From: CAWINY01 sp963837635
GTDB lineage: Bacteria > Acidobacteriota > Terriglobia > Terriglobales > Acidobacteriaceae
Length of the DNA: 64,000 nucleotides
Reading direction: 5' to 3'
Assembly (NCBI GenBank): GCA_963837635.1
Contig: CAWINY010000007.1
Location: forward strand, 620,001-684,000
The translations under genes were made by a program, and so were the position numbers. This document shows positions 1 through 10,418 of this stretch, piece after piece; within the stretch, counting starts at the first letter, position 1; each line of letters begins with the position of its first letter. Below the pieces are notes generated by a model that did no database searches, was not told where the DNA came from, and saw nothing but the letters and a program-made list of their open reading frames with translations.

Positions 1-969
1 CAGATCCACGAACTTGCCGCTGATGGTTCCGAGCGGTTCGTAGAGCTTGGCAAGGTACGTCATTACCAGCAGCAGCGAACCCACGGTCAGCAACCCCGCC
101 TCCACATGCCTTGCACCGAGCAACAACGCGGCGGCGCTGCACGCCGCCAGCGTCACCCCAACCAGCACGTAGAAGCTGCCCTGCAGCATCGATAGTCGAA
201 GCTGGCCGCTGACATAGCTCCCGGAGTGCTCCATGAAGCGATCGTGTTCGCGGCGCTCCTGGCCGAAGGTCTTTACGACACGCAAGGCGCCCAGCACCTC
301 CTGGATGACCGACATGGCGAGGCTGTCGCGGTCTTTCACCTCGCTCCATTCGGTGCGCATGCGGCGGCTGTACTTGCGCGTGGCCAGGAACAACGCCGGA
401 CAGGTGAGGACCGCCACCAGGGCGATGGATCGGTCGATGCAAGCGGTCACATAGAGCATGCCGCCCAGCGTCAGCACGGAACTGAGCAGCGGGAGCAGGC
501 CATTTAGGGTCAGGTCGCGGATGGCGGGGGCGTCATACTGGATGCGATAGGTCAGGTCCGCCGCGCCGGCCCGGTCATGATAGGCGAACGAGAGCTGCTG
601 CACATGAAAGAACAGGCGCGAGCGGAAGTCGAGCACCAGTCGCTCGCCCGTATAGGTATGCAGCAACCAGTTGACGAAACCGACGATATGCTGCAGCACG
701 CCAACGATCAGCATCATGCCCACCGCAAAAAACAGGTGCGCGCTCCTGCTCTGCGGCGCCGCCGGCAGCCAGTACTGCCAGAACTGACGCGTGGCGGGCG
801 AACCGGTCAGGCTGTCTACCGCGAGTTTCAGGGGCAACGGCAGCAACAGCGCCAGCGGAATAGCAAGCAGGTCGAGCAGAAGGATGCCCAGCAGCAAGCC
901 CCACGACGGACGCACCTGCGCCCAGGCACGATGGACGATCGATTTCCACGCTGGCGGACGAGTGGGCAT
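1..969 (-). CDS. ABC exporter, transmembrane domain (partial, runs off the window edge)
   Basis: The reverse frame is open from an ATG at 969 to base 1, giving 323 codons with no stop, so the gene is cut by the window edge. The product starts MPTRPPAWKSIVHRAW and has hydrophobic segments near residues 22-50, 78-100, 155-185 and 255-300, the pattern of a type-I ABC exporter membrane domain. Family-typical stretches include FVNWLLHTYTGERLVLDFRSR and VIQEVLGALRVVKTFGQE. The nucleotide-binding domain should lie beyond the edge, so Walker motifs cannot be checked. Lipid, peptide or drug export is usual for such half-transporters; the substrate cannot be inferred here. Confidence 0.85.
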   Translation of the reverse strand, partial: MPTRPPAWKSIVHRAWAQVRPSWGLLLGILLLDLLAIPLALLLPLPLKLAVDSLTGSPATRQFWQYWLPAAPQSRSAHLFFAVGMMLIVGVLQHIVGFVNWLLHTYTGERLVLDFRSRLFFHVQQLSFAYHDRAGAADLTYRIQYDAPAIRDLTLNGLLPLLSSVLTLGGMLYVTACIDRSIALVAVLTCPALFLATRKYSRRMRTEWSEVKDRDSLAMSVIQEVLGALRVVKTFGQERREHDRFMEHSGSYVSGQLRLSMLQGSFYVLVGVTLAACSAAALLLGARHVEAGLLTVGSLLLVMTYLAKLYEPLGTISGKFVDL

Positions 970-1337
970 GGCGCTGAGCCGTTAAAGCACAGCATGTCAC
1001 TGCTTTGCCCTTCCACGAGAGCGGGAAAGACCCTAGACGGTCGGCCAAAAATCCATTAGGGGCGCGGGGTTGCGCCGGTGATCGGACCGTCGGGGTGATC
1101 GGGTCATTTATGGGTAAAGGTGTCATCCTGAGCGACGAACGCCTGCTGTTGGCGTGAGGAAGCGAAGGATCTCGCGTGCGTTACCGAGGCTCCTGGTGGT
1201 GCCCGCAAGATCCTTCCGCTTCGCTTCGCTCCGCGTCAGGATTTCGGCTGCGGGCTCTTCCACCCCAAAACGCGCAACTACGGCGCGTATTGGGGGCCCG
1301 GGCTCCCGCTTCGCTCACGCCCGCAAAACGCCTCAAC
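970..1337. other. Intergenic region with dispersed palindromic repeat
   Basis: No gene is supported between the ABC transporter start and the topA end. The stretch is dominated by the repeat at 1122-1245; the rest is unremarkable GC-rich sequence. Confidence 0.6.
1122..1245. repeat. GTCATCCTGAGC-family inverted repeat
   Basis: The left arm reads GTCATCCTGAGCGACGAAC and continues to GAAGCGAAGGATCT. The right arm is its approximate reverse complement (AAGATCCTTCCGCTTCGC...GCGTCAGGAT). The same family recurs at 20269-20352, and a GTCATTCC relative lies at 16300-16400 and 58972-59046. It sits downstream of topA and could act as a transcription terminator; that is an inference. Confidence 0.7.
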
Positions 1338-1893
1338 TTACGCCACCGCTGCGGTGTTCGGGTTCGGCTTCTCGTAGTCGCAGGCTGAGTTCGGGCAAGC
1401 GATCACCGCTCCCGATTTCAAGTTCTTTTCGACGAGGTACTCGCTGCCGCACTTGGGACACTTCTCCGCCACTGGCTTGTACGCCGAGGTGAACTTGCAC
1501 TTGGGATAGGTCGAGCACCCGTAGAAGAGGTTGCCGCGCCGGCGTGCCTTCTTCTCCACCAACTCGCCCGTCTTGCAATCCGGACACTTGACCCCGACGA
1601 AGTTCTGCTTCACGTACTTGCACTCGGGATAGCCGCTGCACGACACGAACTCGCCGTAGCGCCCGTTGCGCAGCACCATGTTTCGTTCGCACTGTGGACA
1701 TTTTTCTTCCAGCGGCACATCGGGGATTTTCTTTCCCTGATCGAGGCGCCGCGTCGTCTTGCAATCGGGATATCCGGTGCACGCCATGAACTGGCCGAAG
1801 CGCCCGCGTTTCAGCACCATCACCCGTCCACAGTTCTCGCAGTATTCTTCCTGCGAGGTCTCCTGCACGTCCGCAGAATCGAGGTCCGGCAAG

Positions 1894-3156
<1,263 letters not shown>

Positions 3157-3862
3157 GTGAAAGCAGCCGCGCGTCGAAGGCGGGCGGCTTGCCAGAAGAC
3201 AGATGCGCGTCGATGGTCCAGTATTCCTTCTTCTCGAAAGCCTTGATCTCGCGATCGCGCTCGACGATCAGCCGCAGCGCCACCGTCTGCACGCGCCCGG
3301 CGGACAGTCCCCGGCGCACCTTATCCCACAGCAGGGGTGAGATCTGATAGCCGACGAGGCGGTCCAGCACGCGCCGCGCCTGCTGCGCATCGACCAGGTT
3401 GCGGTCGATCTCGTGCGCCCGCTCCATGCCTTCCTTCACCGCGCGGGGCGTAATTTCGTTGAAGGTCACGCGCACGATGCGCTTGCCTTCGTCCTCGCCA
3501 GACTTCTTCTTGCGCTTCGCCTTGGGCAGGCCGTCGCCCAATTCGTCGGCGAGATGCGCGGCGATGGCTTCGCCTTCGCGGTCCGGGTCGGGCGCCAGAT
3601 AGATGATGTCCGCGTCTTTGGCCAGCTTCTTCAGCTTGGCCAGGACCTTCTCCTTGCCCGGGATGACGGTGTATTCGGTTTCGAAATTGTTTTCCAGATC
3701 GACGCCGAGATTGCTCTTGGGCAGATCTTTCACATGCCCAAGCGACGCTTCCACCTCGAAGCCCTTGCCCAGGTATTTCTGAATGGTCTTCGCCTTCGCG
3801 GGCGATTCGACAATGACTAACCCTTTTGACAATGTTCGTTCCTGAATCCTGGTTGCTGACAA

Positions 3863-4250
3863 TGTTCAAACTTCTGAGACCCTAGCACGAGGATCGGCGA
3901 TTGCGCAAAAGCGACTGTCAGCTTTTTGTTCGTGACCATTGGACATTTCGCAGAAAACCGCTGTTGGCTATTGGCTCTTGGCCGTTGTCTATTAAGCACT
4001 TGGCTCGCATCCGCGGCAAAACCGCTCTTGGCTCTTGGCCTTTGGCTCTTGGCATTCACATTCCTGAGGTCGCTGCGGGTCTGCGAGTTGGTGGCTGTTT
4101 CAGTCCACGAGGTGACGGCTCTTTCAGTTTCTGTTGCAGAGCATAGCCCACGGTCAAGGTCGATTTTCCAACCACCGTCCGTGCAGCGGGCACAAGACTA
4201 GCCAACAGCCAATAGCCAACAGCCAATAGCGCTTTTATCCAAACTCGCGG
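3863..4250. other. Intergenic region, degenerate TTGGCTCTTGGC strings
   Basis: There is no credible gene between dprA and topA. The sequence holds low-complexity strings such as TGGCTATTGGCTCTTGGC (about 3965-4055) and their complement GCCAACAGCCAATAGCC (4201-4228), which could pair over about 200 bases. An imperfect repeat of TGACAATGTTC occurs at 3827 and 3857, beside the topA start. Confidence 0.55.
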
Positions 4251-5414
4251 CTAGAAGCTCTTCACGTAGTTCTTCCCCGGCAACTGCCGGACCTTGCCGC
4301 TCAGTTCCAGTTCGAACAGCGCGGCAAAGATTTCCGGGGACGAGAGCTGCCCTTCCAGACGCTCGATCAGCTCGTCCAATTGCGTGGCTTCGTCGCACTT
4401 CAGCAGCGAGAAGATTTTTTTCTCGTGAGGAGCAAGGCCATTTTCAGGCTCAAACAACGAGGATGTCGCGGGTGCTTCGCTCGTGGGACGCTCCGGGGTG
4501 AGCCTGACCTTCACCGCCGTGGGCAGTTCTTCCCACACGTCTTCCCAGGTGGCCACCAGCTTGGCGCCTTGCTTGATCAACGTGTTCGGCGTCCACGAAC
4601 CTTTATTCGTGACATTGCCGGGGACGGCATAGACGTCGCGGTTCTGCTCGAGCGCGCAGCGTGCGGTAATGCGCGTTCCGCTGTACTCGCCGGCTTCCAC
4701 GATCAGCACCCCGGCGGCCAGCCCGCTGATGATCCGGTTGCGGATGGGAAAGTTCTGCGGGGCGGCGAAGCTCCCCACCCGAAACTCCGTGATGATCGCG
4801 CCGCCACACACCAGAATCTGCTCGGAAAGTTTCTGATTCTCGCGCGGATAGATGACGTCAATGCCAGTCCCGAGCACGGCGATCGTCCTTCCCTTGGCCG
4901 CCACGGTAACGCGATGGGAGGCCGTATCGATGCCGCGAGCCAGTCCGCTGATGATGATGAGCCCGCGCGACGCCAGGTCGCAGCCCAACCGCTCCGCCAT
5001 GCCCAGTCCGTAGGGCGTAGGGTGCCGGGTGCCGACCATCGCAATGCCCGGCTCGGAGAGCAGCGAGGCATCGCCCCGCACATAGAGCACGATGGGCGGA
5101 TCGTAAATCTCGCGCAACTGCGGCGGGTATCGGACGTCGTCCAACGTCAGCATCTGGGCTCCGGCGCCGGCCGCCCGCGCCAACTCTTCCTCAGCCAATT
5201 GCAAGGATCGGCCCGTGCCGATCGATTGCGCGGCGCCCGCTCTGAGGCCGGTGGCCTCCAGTTCGGTCAGCGAGGCTTCGAACACGCGCTCCACCCCGCC
5301 GAAATGCTCGGCCAGAGTGCGAGCCCGTGCCGCGCCCAATCCGGGAGTCATGGCCAACGCCAGCCAGTAGCGCGCAGGATCACGGTAGGTCTGTAAACCA
5401 CTTTCGGCGCTCAC
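4251..5414 (-). CDS. dprA: DNA-processing protein DprA
   Basis: The product is about 387 aa, close to the family's usual length. DprA binds incoming single-stranded DNA during natural transformation and loads RecA. The Rossmann-like DprA/Smf core is clear: YPPQLREIYDPPIVLYVRG, then GTRHPTPYG, GLARGIDTASH, GTGIDVIYPREN and FPIRNRIISGLA. A C-terminal winged-helix-like DprA domain follows (about residues 315-387). The start is GTG at 5414 because AGGGAGG lies four bases upstream; the frame is open further upstream only through low-complexity repeat sequence. topA follows on the same strand about 420 bp downstream. Confidence 0.93.
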   Translation of the reverse strand: MSAESGLQTYRDPARYWLALAMTPGLGAARARTLAEHFGGVERVFEASLTELEATGLRAGAAQSIGTGRSLQLAEEELARAAGAGAQMLTLDDVRYPPQLREIYDPPIVLYVRGDASLLSEPGIAMVGTRHPTPYGLGMAERLGCDLASRGLIIISGLARGIDTASHRVTVAAKGRTIAVLGTGIDVIYPRENQKLSEQILVCGGAIITEFRVGSFAAPQNFPIRNRIISGLAAGVLIVEAGEYSGTRITARCALEQNRDVYAVPGNVTNKGSWTPNTLIKQGAKLVATWEDVWEELPTAVKVRLTPERPTSEAPATSSLFEPENGLAPHEKKIFSLLKCDEATQLDELIERLEGQLSSPEIFAALFELELSGKVRQLPGKNYVKSF

Positions 5415-5489
5415 AACACCTCCCTGTGCGGAATCGGGGCGGACTGTACACGCGCGCTCAAGGGCTGTCAAATAGCTTTGCGAATAGGG

Positions 5490-5545
5490 GTCAGTGGCCA
5501 GTGACCAGTGGCCAGTGGTCAGTGGTCGGTGATCGGTGGCCAGTG
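5490..5545. repeat. CAGTGGCCAGTGACCAGTGG low-complexity repeat
   Basis: A tandem-like string of CAGTGG/CCAGTGG/GTCAGTGG words lies upstream of dprA. Related strings lie at 8591-8606, 8680-8712 and 29650-29672. It is intergenic and non-coding. Confidence 0.6.
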
Positions 5546-5580
5546 AGGACAACAGCTGACGGCAGTAGCAGGTAGCGGTT

Positions 5581-6648
5581 TCAACGCGTGGCCCTGGCCA
5601 GAAAGTTCGCAATCATCGGCGCCCGGAGCAGGCCCATCGCCGCCAGGCGCAGCGGAGTGGGCGCGGTGAGCAGCCAGCGCAGACGGGCAGCTTTCATGAA
5701 TAACGGAGCGAAACGCGTCGCATACTCTTGTGCGTAGCGGATGGCGGCTACCCTCGAATTGAGAGACTCTAATGCAATGAGCCCGGCCGCTTCGCCCGTA
5801 CGCAGCGCCAGCGAGATGCCGTCGCCCAGGAAAGGATCAATAAACCCCGCGGCATCGCCCGCGCATAGCACGCCATTCCGCACCGGCTGCGGGCGAGCGT
5901 GAACCGCCGGAAAGGTGCGTACTTCGTCAAAAAGCAGCATCCAGGCGCGACTGCGAGCGGCCAAGTCGCGATTCCGCTCAAAAACTTCGGACAAACTCTT
6001 AGCAACGTCCGGCAGCACCAGGGCACACACGTTGACCACGTCATCCCCGGCCGGCTGCACGCCGCAGTAACCGCCCTCGAAGAAATAGAGATCGCTTGAA
6101 AGGATAGGGGCCGTCTCCCGGAAATGCGCCTTCAGCCCGAGAAAACGCGGGCTGCTCCCCGGGGAGACACCAGCGCCGGGGCTCGCCTCGCCGAAGTTCG
6201 ACCAGCGGCCGCTGGCGTCGATTACCATTCGTGCCGCCAAGCACCTGCCGTCGCAACTCAGGAGGAATCGCTCGCCATCCTGCTCTGCGCGCGCCACGGT
6301 GGTCTGCTGGCGGCAATCGATCCCGGCCTGCTCTGCTGCCTGCCAAAGCGCCTCGTCCAAGAAGAAGCGCGGTACGCTGGCCCCGGCGGGATTCACCGCG
6401 ACATGGACACAGCGGCCCTCGGCGAAGATGCGGGCCTGCGCGATGCGCGGGGCGGGGTCCAGCAGCTTGGGATTTGGCAGCAGCGACGCCAGCAAATGCA
6501 AGCTCTCGGCAGAGATGAATTCCCCGCAGACCTTGTGCCGCGGGTAGCGGCCCTTTTCCAGCAGGAGCACACGCCCGCTTGCCCGCGCCGCGGTGATCGC
6601 CGCCGCCGCTCCCGCCGGCCCGCCGCCGATAATGGCGATATCGTACAT
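5581..6648 (-). CDS. FAD-dependent oxidoreductase, geranylgeranyl-reductase-like
   Basis: 355 aa. The N-terminus MYDIAIIGGGPAGAAAAI is a classic FAD-binding Rossmann motif (GxGxxG), followed by the acidic residue of LLLEKGRYPRHKVCGEFIS. The second FAD motif, GDAAGFIDPFLGDGISLAL, is at about residues 267-285. The KVCGEF and GDAAGFIDP pattern matches the geranylgeranyl reductase/monooxygenase-like branch, which reduces isoprenoid chains or hydroxylates aromatic compounds. The substrate is not deducible. No neighbouring pathway gene helps, and the gene stands alone between repeat-filled intergenic regions. Confidence 0.82.
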   Translation of the reverse strand: MYDIAIIGGGPAGAAAAITAARASGRVLLLEKGRYPRHKVCGEFISAESLHLLASLLPNPKLLDPAPRIAQARIFAEGRCVHVAVNPAGASVPRFFLDEALWQAAEQAGIDCRQQTTVARAEQDGERFLLSCDGRCLAARMVIDASGRWSNFGEASPGAGVSPGSSPRFLGLKAHFRETAPILSSDLYFFEGGYCGVQPAGDDVVNVCALVLPDVAKSLSEVFERNRDLAARSRAWMLLFDEVRTFPAVHARPQPVRNGVLCAGDAAGFIDPFLGDGISLALRTGEAAGLIALESLNSRVAAIRYAQEYATRFAPLFMKAARLRWLLTAPTPLRLAAMGLLRAPMIANFLARATR

Positions 6649-7069
6649 CTCTCAAGACGCCCGTGCCGGAGACAGCCTCGCAACCCACCCTAACCAAAAC
6701 CGGGCTAGGGTGGGGCACCGCAGTCACGTCAGCCATCAGCTCACGACTGTCGGCGGCCAGCTTCCAACTGAAGGGTCGCTTCGATCAGAAGGTGATGCTG
6801 AAGACAGAGCTGCCGACCTTCCAATTTGAGGCACAGCAGCAACTCCGAGTTGTCACTCTGGTCCACCGCAAAAGATTGAGAGCTGCCGGCTGATGGCTGA
6901 CGGCTGACAGAATAAACTGCAACGCAGCACAGGGCAGGGAGCGTCCAACCTTGTGCGGCTTGGGCATCAGCGTTCCCCAAACGTGCAAATTCGGCGTCTT
7001 ATGGAGGCTCCAGCTTGCCGGAGACTCCGGTGATGTCGCTCAATTCGATTTTTTGGAATCGTGTGATTC
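6649..7069. other. Intergenic region with palindromic and GGCTGATGGCTGA repeats
   Basis: No gene is supported. It contains the palindrome at 6684-6719 and a CTGCCGGCTGATGGCTGACGGC string at about 6885-6910. Divergent promoters for the oxidoreductase and the MoxR gene probably lie here, but no convincing -35/-10 pair was seen. Confidence 0.5.
6684..6719. repeat. GGGGCACC-family palindrome
   Basis: CCCACCCTAACC pairs with GGGCTAGGGTGGG with few mismatches, and the right arm ends in the family signature GGGGCACC. Other members are 17073-17108 (inside leuS), 38884-38958 (inside hypF) and 41745-41780 (between hypE and hypB). The stem sequence varies while the outer GGGGCACC is kept. Confidence 0.7.
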
Positions 7070-8590
7070 GTGAGGGCCCCAGTGACCACCCTTCCCCGAA
7101 CTCTCGGCGAACTCAAAAACAGTAACTCTTCTTCGGGCCGGATGCGCAGTCGCCTGGTCAGAGACGAGCTACGCGACAACCTGATCTGCAAGCTGCAACG
7201 GCGCGAGAACATCTTCCCCGGGATTGTGGGGTACGACGACACTGTAGTCCCGCAGATCGTGAACGCCATTCTGTCGCGTCATCATTTCATCCTGCTTGGC
7301 CTGCGCGGGCAGGCCAAAAGCCGCATCCTGCGCGCCCTGACCAGCCTGCTGGACGTGCGCACGCCGTATGTCGCGGGCTGTGAGATCCACGACAGCCCCT
7401 ACGCGCCCATCTGCCGCCGCTGCCGGAACGAGATCGAGCGACTTGGCGACGACACGCCGATCGCGTATCTCACGCCAGAGCAGCGTTACGTCGAGAAGCT
7501 GGCCACCCCGGACGTGACCATCGCCGATCTCATCGGCGACATCGATCCCATCAAGGCCGCGCGCGGCGGGCACGAACTCTCCAGCGAGCTGACAGTCCAC
7601 TATGGATTGCTGCCGCGCGCCAATCGCGGCATCTTCGCCATCAACGAGCTGCCGGACCTGGCCGGAAAAATCCAGGTCGGCTTGTTCAACATCATGCAGG
7701 AAGGTGATGTGCAGATTAAGGGCTACCCCATCCGGCTGCCGCTCGACGTGGCCCTGGTGTTCAGCGCCAATCCGGAGGACTACACCGCGCGCGGCAAGAT
7801 CATCACCCCGCTGAAGGACCGCATCGGTTCGGAGATCCGCACGCATTATCCGGCCAGCATACGCGAGGGCATTTCCATTACCGCGCAGGAAGCCTGGACC
7901 CGCCGCGATGGCCGCGAGCTTCAGGTTCCGGAGTTCGTCCGCGAGGTCGTTGAGCACATCGCGTTTGTGGCCCGCGAGGACAAGCGCATCGACAAGCGCA
8001 GCGGCGTAAGTCAGCGCCTGCCGATCAGCGTCATGGAAAATGCCATCTCCAACGCCGAGCGCCGCGCCATCGTAAATCGCGAAGGCACGGTCGTACCGCG
8101 CGTGGGCGATATCTATGCCGCCATGCCGGCCATCACCGGCAAGCTGGAACTGGAGTACGAGGGCGAGATGAAGGGTGCCGACACCGTGGTGCGCGACTTG
8201 ATCCGCACCGCCGTCGCCCAGACTTTCGACGGCTACTTCAGCGACGGCGGCGGCATGCAGCAAGTCGTCCAGTGGTTTGATCTTGGCGGAGAGATCAAGC
8301 TGCCCGATACCGCGGGCTGCTCGGAGTTGCTGGACTCATTACGCGGCATCCAGGGGTTAGTGGAAGGGCTCACCCCGCTCGGCGTCGATGCCAAGGACCG
8401 GGCTGAGTTGCAGGTTTCAGCGGCGGAGTTCGTGCTGGAAGGACTCCACGCTCATAAGCGCATCGGGCGCAACGAAGAGCGCGTCTTCACCGCCAGCGAG
8501 AAAGGCCCCAAGCGGGTGGAGAGCAGCCGCAAACACGAGGGCGATCCCGAGTTCCCGGAGCGACCGCTGCGCCGTAGGCCGTACAACTAA
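7070..8590 (+). CDS. MoxR/magnesium-chelatase-like AAA+ ATPase
   Basis: 506 aa. The region FPGIVGYDDTVVPQIVNAILSR...FILLGLRGQAKSRILRAL is a ChlI/MoxR-type AAA+ start. GIFAINELPDLAGKIQVGLFNIMQEGDV follows (Walker B with NEL in place of DE), then VALVFSANPEDYTARG (sensor) and ITPLKDRIGSEIRTHYP (arginine finger region). The Walker A is GLRGQAKS, with Ala where Gly normally precedes Lys. A CRRCRNE motif near residue 120 may bind metal. The VWA gene 146 bp downstream is its likely partner, as ChlI/ChlD and MoxR/VWA proteins pair to remodel or insert metal into client proteins. GTG 7070 is used; ATG 7142 is an alternative start. Confidence 0.82.
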   Translation: MRAPVTTLPRTLGELKNSNSSSGRMRSRLVRDELRDNLICKLQRRENIFPGIVGYDDTVVPQIVNAILSRHHFILLGLRGQAKSRILRALTSLLDVRTPYVAGCEIHDSPYAPICRRCRNEIERLGDDTPIAYLTPEQRYVEKLATPDVTIADLIGDIDPIKAARGGHELSSELTVHYGLLPRANRGIFAINELPDLAGKIQVGLFNIMQEGDVQIKGYPIRLPLDVALVFSANPEDYTARGKIITPLKDRIGSEIRTHYPASIREGISITAQEAWTRRDGRELQVPEFVREVVEHIAFVAREDKRIDKRSGVSQRLPISVMENAISNAERRAIVNREGTVVPRVGDIYAAMPAITGKLELEYEGEMKGADTVVRDLIRTAVAQTFDGYFSDGGGMQQVVQWFDLGGEIKLPDTAGCSELLDSLRGIQGLVEGLTPLGVDAKDRAELQVSAAEFVLEGLHAHKRIGRNEERVFTASEKGPKRVESSRKHEGDPEFPERPLRRRPYN

Positions 8591-8735
8591 GTGGTCAGTG
8601 GTCAGTGTTGAAACGGCGTTGGCCGTTTGTCGTTGGTCGTTAGCTGCAAGCTCGATGTGACGGGCTAACGACTAACGACCATTTGCGGCCACTGACCACT
8701 CGCTGACGGCTGATGGCTGAAAGCTGGTAGCTGTT
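8591..8735. repeat. GTGGTCAGTGGTCAGTG and GGCTGATGGCTGA strings
   Basis: The gap between the MoxR and VWA genes is filled with low-complexity words: GTGGTCAGTGGTCAGTG at 8591 and CTGACGGCTGATGGCTGAAAG at about 8703. It has no terminator-like T run, so co-transcription of the two genes is plausible. Confidence 0.55.
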
Positions 8736-9977
8736 ATGAAATTCGTCCGCTACACCAAATACGTCCCTGATCCTGCCTCGGAGATGAGCATGCAAGATCT
8801 GCTCAGCGCGCTCTCCGACTACCTGCTGCAGAGCGGCTTCCAGAACCAGTACGAGATGGCGAACCAGCAGACCCTCGACGAACTTCGCCAAGCGATCGAG
8901 AATGCGTTGCTCGGTGACGACTTCCTCGACCAGCAGATGCAGGAGCAGATGCAAGAGATGAAGATGGATGGCACGCTCGACCAACTCATCGAGCAACTCC
9001 TCCAGCGTATGGAGGAGGAGGACTTCATCTCCATGCAGCAAGAGGAGTCCAACCAGCAAGACGAGTCCAACCCGACGACCGCTGGCCCGCAGGTGGGAAA
9101 GGCGCAGTCGCAGGTCAAATTCGAGATCACCGACAAAAGCCTGGATTTCCTCGGCTACAAGACGCTGCGCGATCTGCTCGGCTCGCTGGGCAAATCGAGT
9201 TTCGGGCGGCACGACACGCGCGATCTGGCCACCGGCATCGAGGCCAGCGGCGCCTCCAAACCGTATGAGTTCGGCGACACGCTAAACCTCGACATCAACC
9301 AGACGCTCTCCTGCGCCATCCAGCGCGAAGGTCTCGGGCTGCCGATCAACCTCGAATACTCCGACTTGCATGTCCACCAGTGCGAGTACCAATCCTCGTG
9401 CGCCACGGTCATGATGCTGGACTGCTCGCACTCGATGATCCTTTACGGCGAGGACCGCTTCACGCCCGCCAAGAAGGTGGCCATGGCGCTCTCGCACCTG
9501 ATCCGCACGCAGTACCCGGGCGATTCGCTCAGCCTGATCCTGTTTCACGATTCGGCGGAAGAGGTGCCATTGTCGCAACTGGCTCGCGTGCGCGTAGGAC
9601 CCTACTACACCAACACGCGCGAGGGCCTGCGCCTGGCCCAACGGTTGCTCCAGCGGCAGAACAAGGACATGAAGCAGATCGTGATGATCACCGACGGCAA
9701 GCCTTCGGCGCTCACCCTTGAGGATGGCCGCATCTACAAGAACGCCTTCGGACTCGATCCGCTGGTGGTGAGCGAAACGCTAGAGGAGGTCTGCAAGTGC
9801 AAGCGCGCGGGCATCCTGATCAACACCTTCATGCTGGCGTCGGATTACGGCCTCGTCCAGTTCGTGCAGAAGGTCACCGAGATGTGCCGCGGCAAAGCCT
9901 ACTTCACCACACCGTACACCCTCGGGCAGTACCTGCTGATGGATTACATGATCCGCAAGACAAGGACGATCCACTAG
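8736..9977 (+). CDS. VWA-domain protein, partner of the MoxR-like ATPase
   Basis: 413 aa. Residues 1-110 form a charged, Gln/Glu-rich helical region (LDQQMQEQMQEMKMDG; LLQRMEEEDFISMQQEE). A von Willebrand A domain starts near residue 222 with TVMMLDCSHSM, which is the DxSxS metal-ion-dependent adhesion motif, and continues to VMITDGKPSALT (the Asp of the third MIDAS loop). No signal peptide is seen, so it is cytoplasmic. In this family VWA subunits present clients or metal to the AAA+ partner. The start ATG 8736 gives MKFVRYTKYVPDPASEMS. The exact process is unknown. Confidence 0.83.
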   Translation: MKFVRYTKYVPDPASEMSMQDLLSALSDYLLQSGFQNQYEMANQQTLDELRQAIENALLGDDFLDQQMQEQMQEMKMDGTLDQLIEQLLQRMEEEDFISMQQEESNQQDESNPTTAGPQVGKAQSQVKFEITDKSLDFLGYKTLRDLLGSLGKSSFGRHDTRDLATGIEASGASKPYEFGDTLNLDINQTLSCAIQREGLGLPINLEYSDLHVHQCEYQSSCATVMMLDCSHSMILYGEDRFTPAKKVAMALSHLIRTQYPGDSLSLILFHDSAEEVPLSQLARVRVGPYYTNTREGLRLAQRLLQRQNKDMKQIVMITDGKPSALTLEDGRIYKNAFGLDPLVVSETLEEVCKCKRAGILINTFMLASDYGLVQFVQKVTEMCRGKAYFTTPYTLGQYLLMDYMIRKTRTIH

Positions 9978-10186
9978 CCGGGATTGTTCATGAACCGGGG
10001 TGGAGCAGACCTTTAGGCCTGCAGCATGGGCCGAGGGTTTTATGGATGACTGCAAGAGTAATGTCCAGTTCAGGCGATTTGGAATGTGCTCTCGTGATGC
10101 GAAGCCCGCGAAGCGGGCGGAAGATGGTCACTCACGGCGTGAGCCGTGGGTCTGCCGCCTGCGTTGCGGGCTTTGTAGGAGGTACG

Positions 10187-10308
10187 CGGAAATCGCCGTC
10201 AACCAGGCTTACGTGGATCGCAACTTGATCACCGCACCCGCTTGGCCCGCGCGCCCGGCGTGGCTGGAGGATATTCTGAAATTGTTGGGAACGAAGGTTA
10301 CCCTGTAG
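10187..10308 (+). pseudogene. C-terminal remnant of a DJ-1/PfpI-family protein
   Basis: The frame ending at 10308 reads YVDRNLITAPAWPARPAWLE and then DILKLLG, which resembles the C-terminal 'VDxNLITAxAWPAHPxWL..FLxLLG' segment of PfpI/YhbO-type deglycases. The catalytic Cys/His domain that should precede it is absent; upstream are only repeats. About 40 codons remain. The assignment rests on motif memory, not on an alignment. Confidence 0.5.
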
Positions 10309-10334
10309 CGCGTTTGAACAATTAGCTTTGAAAG

Positions 10335-10354
10335 GGCCCGGCTTCAGCCGGGCC
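10335..10354. terminator. Strong GC hairpin
   Basis: GGCCCGGCTTCAGCCGGGCC forms an 8-bp perfect stem with a TTCA loop. There is no clear T run, so intrinsic termination is possible but not certain. Similar GGCTGAAGCCG hairpins occur at about 55613-55672. Confidence 0.45.
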
Positions 10355-10418
10355 GCGCCGCAACACAGCAATTGGGCTTCAGCCCCTGAGGGACAAAACG
10401 CAAGGTCCTTCGACGATG

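Larger units (their letters stand above)
9978..10418. other. Intergenic region with repeats and a gene relic
   Basis: Between the VWA gene and the TIR gene lie short inverted repeats (GAAGCCCGCGAAGCGGGCGG near 10099; CACGGCGTGAGCCGTGG near 10134), the PfpI-like relic (10187-10308) and a strong hairpin at 10335-10354. Confidence 0.6.
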
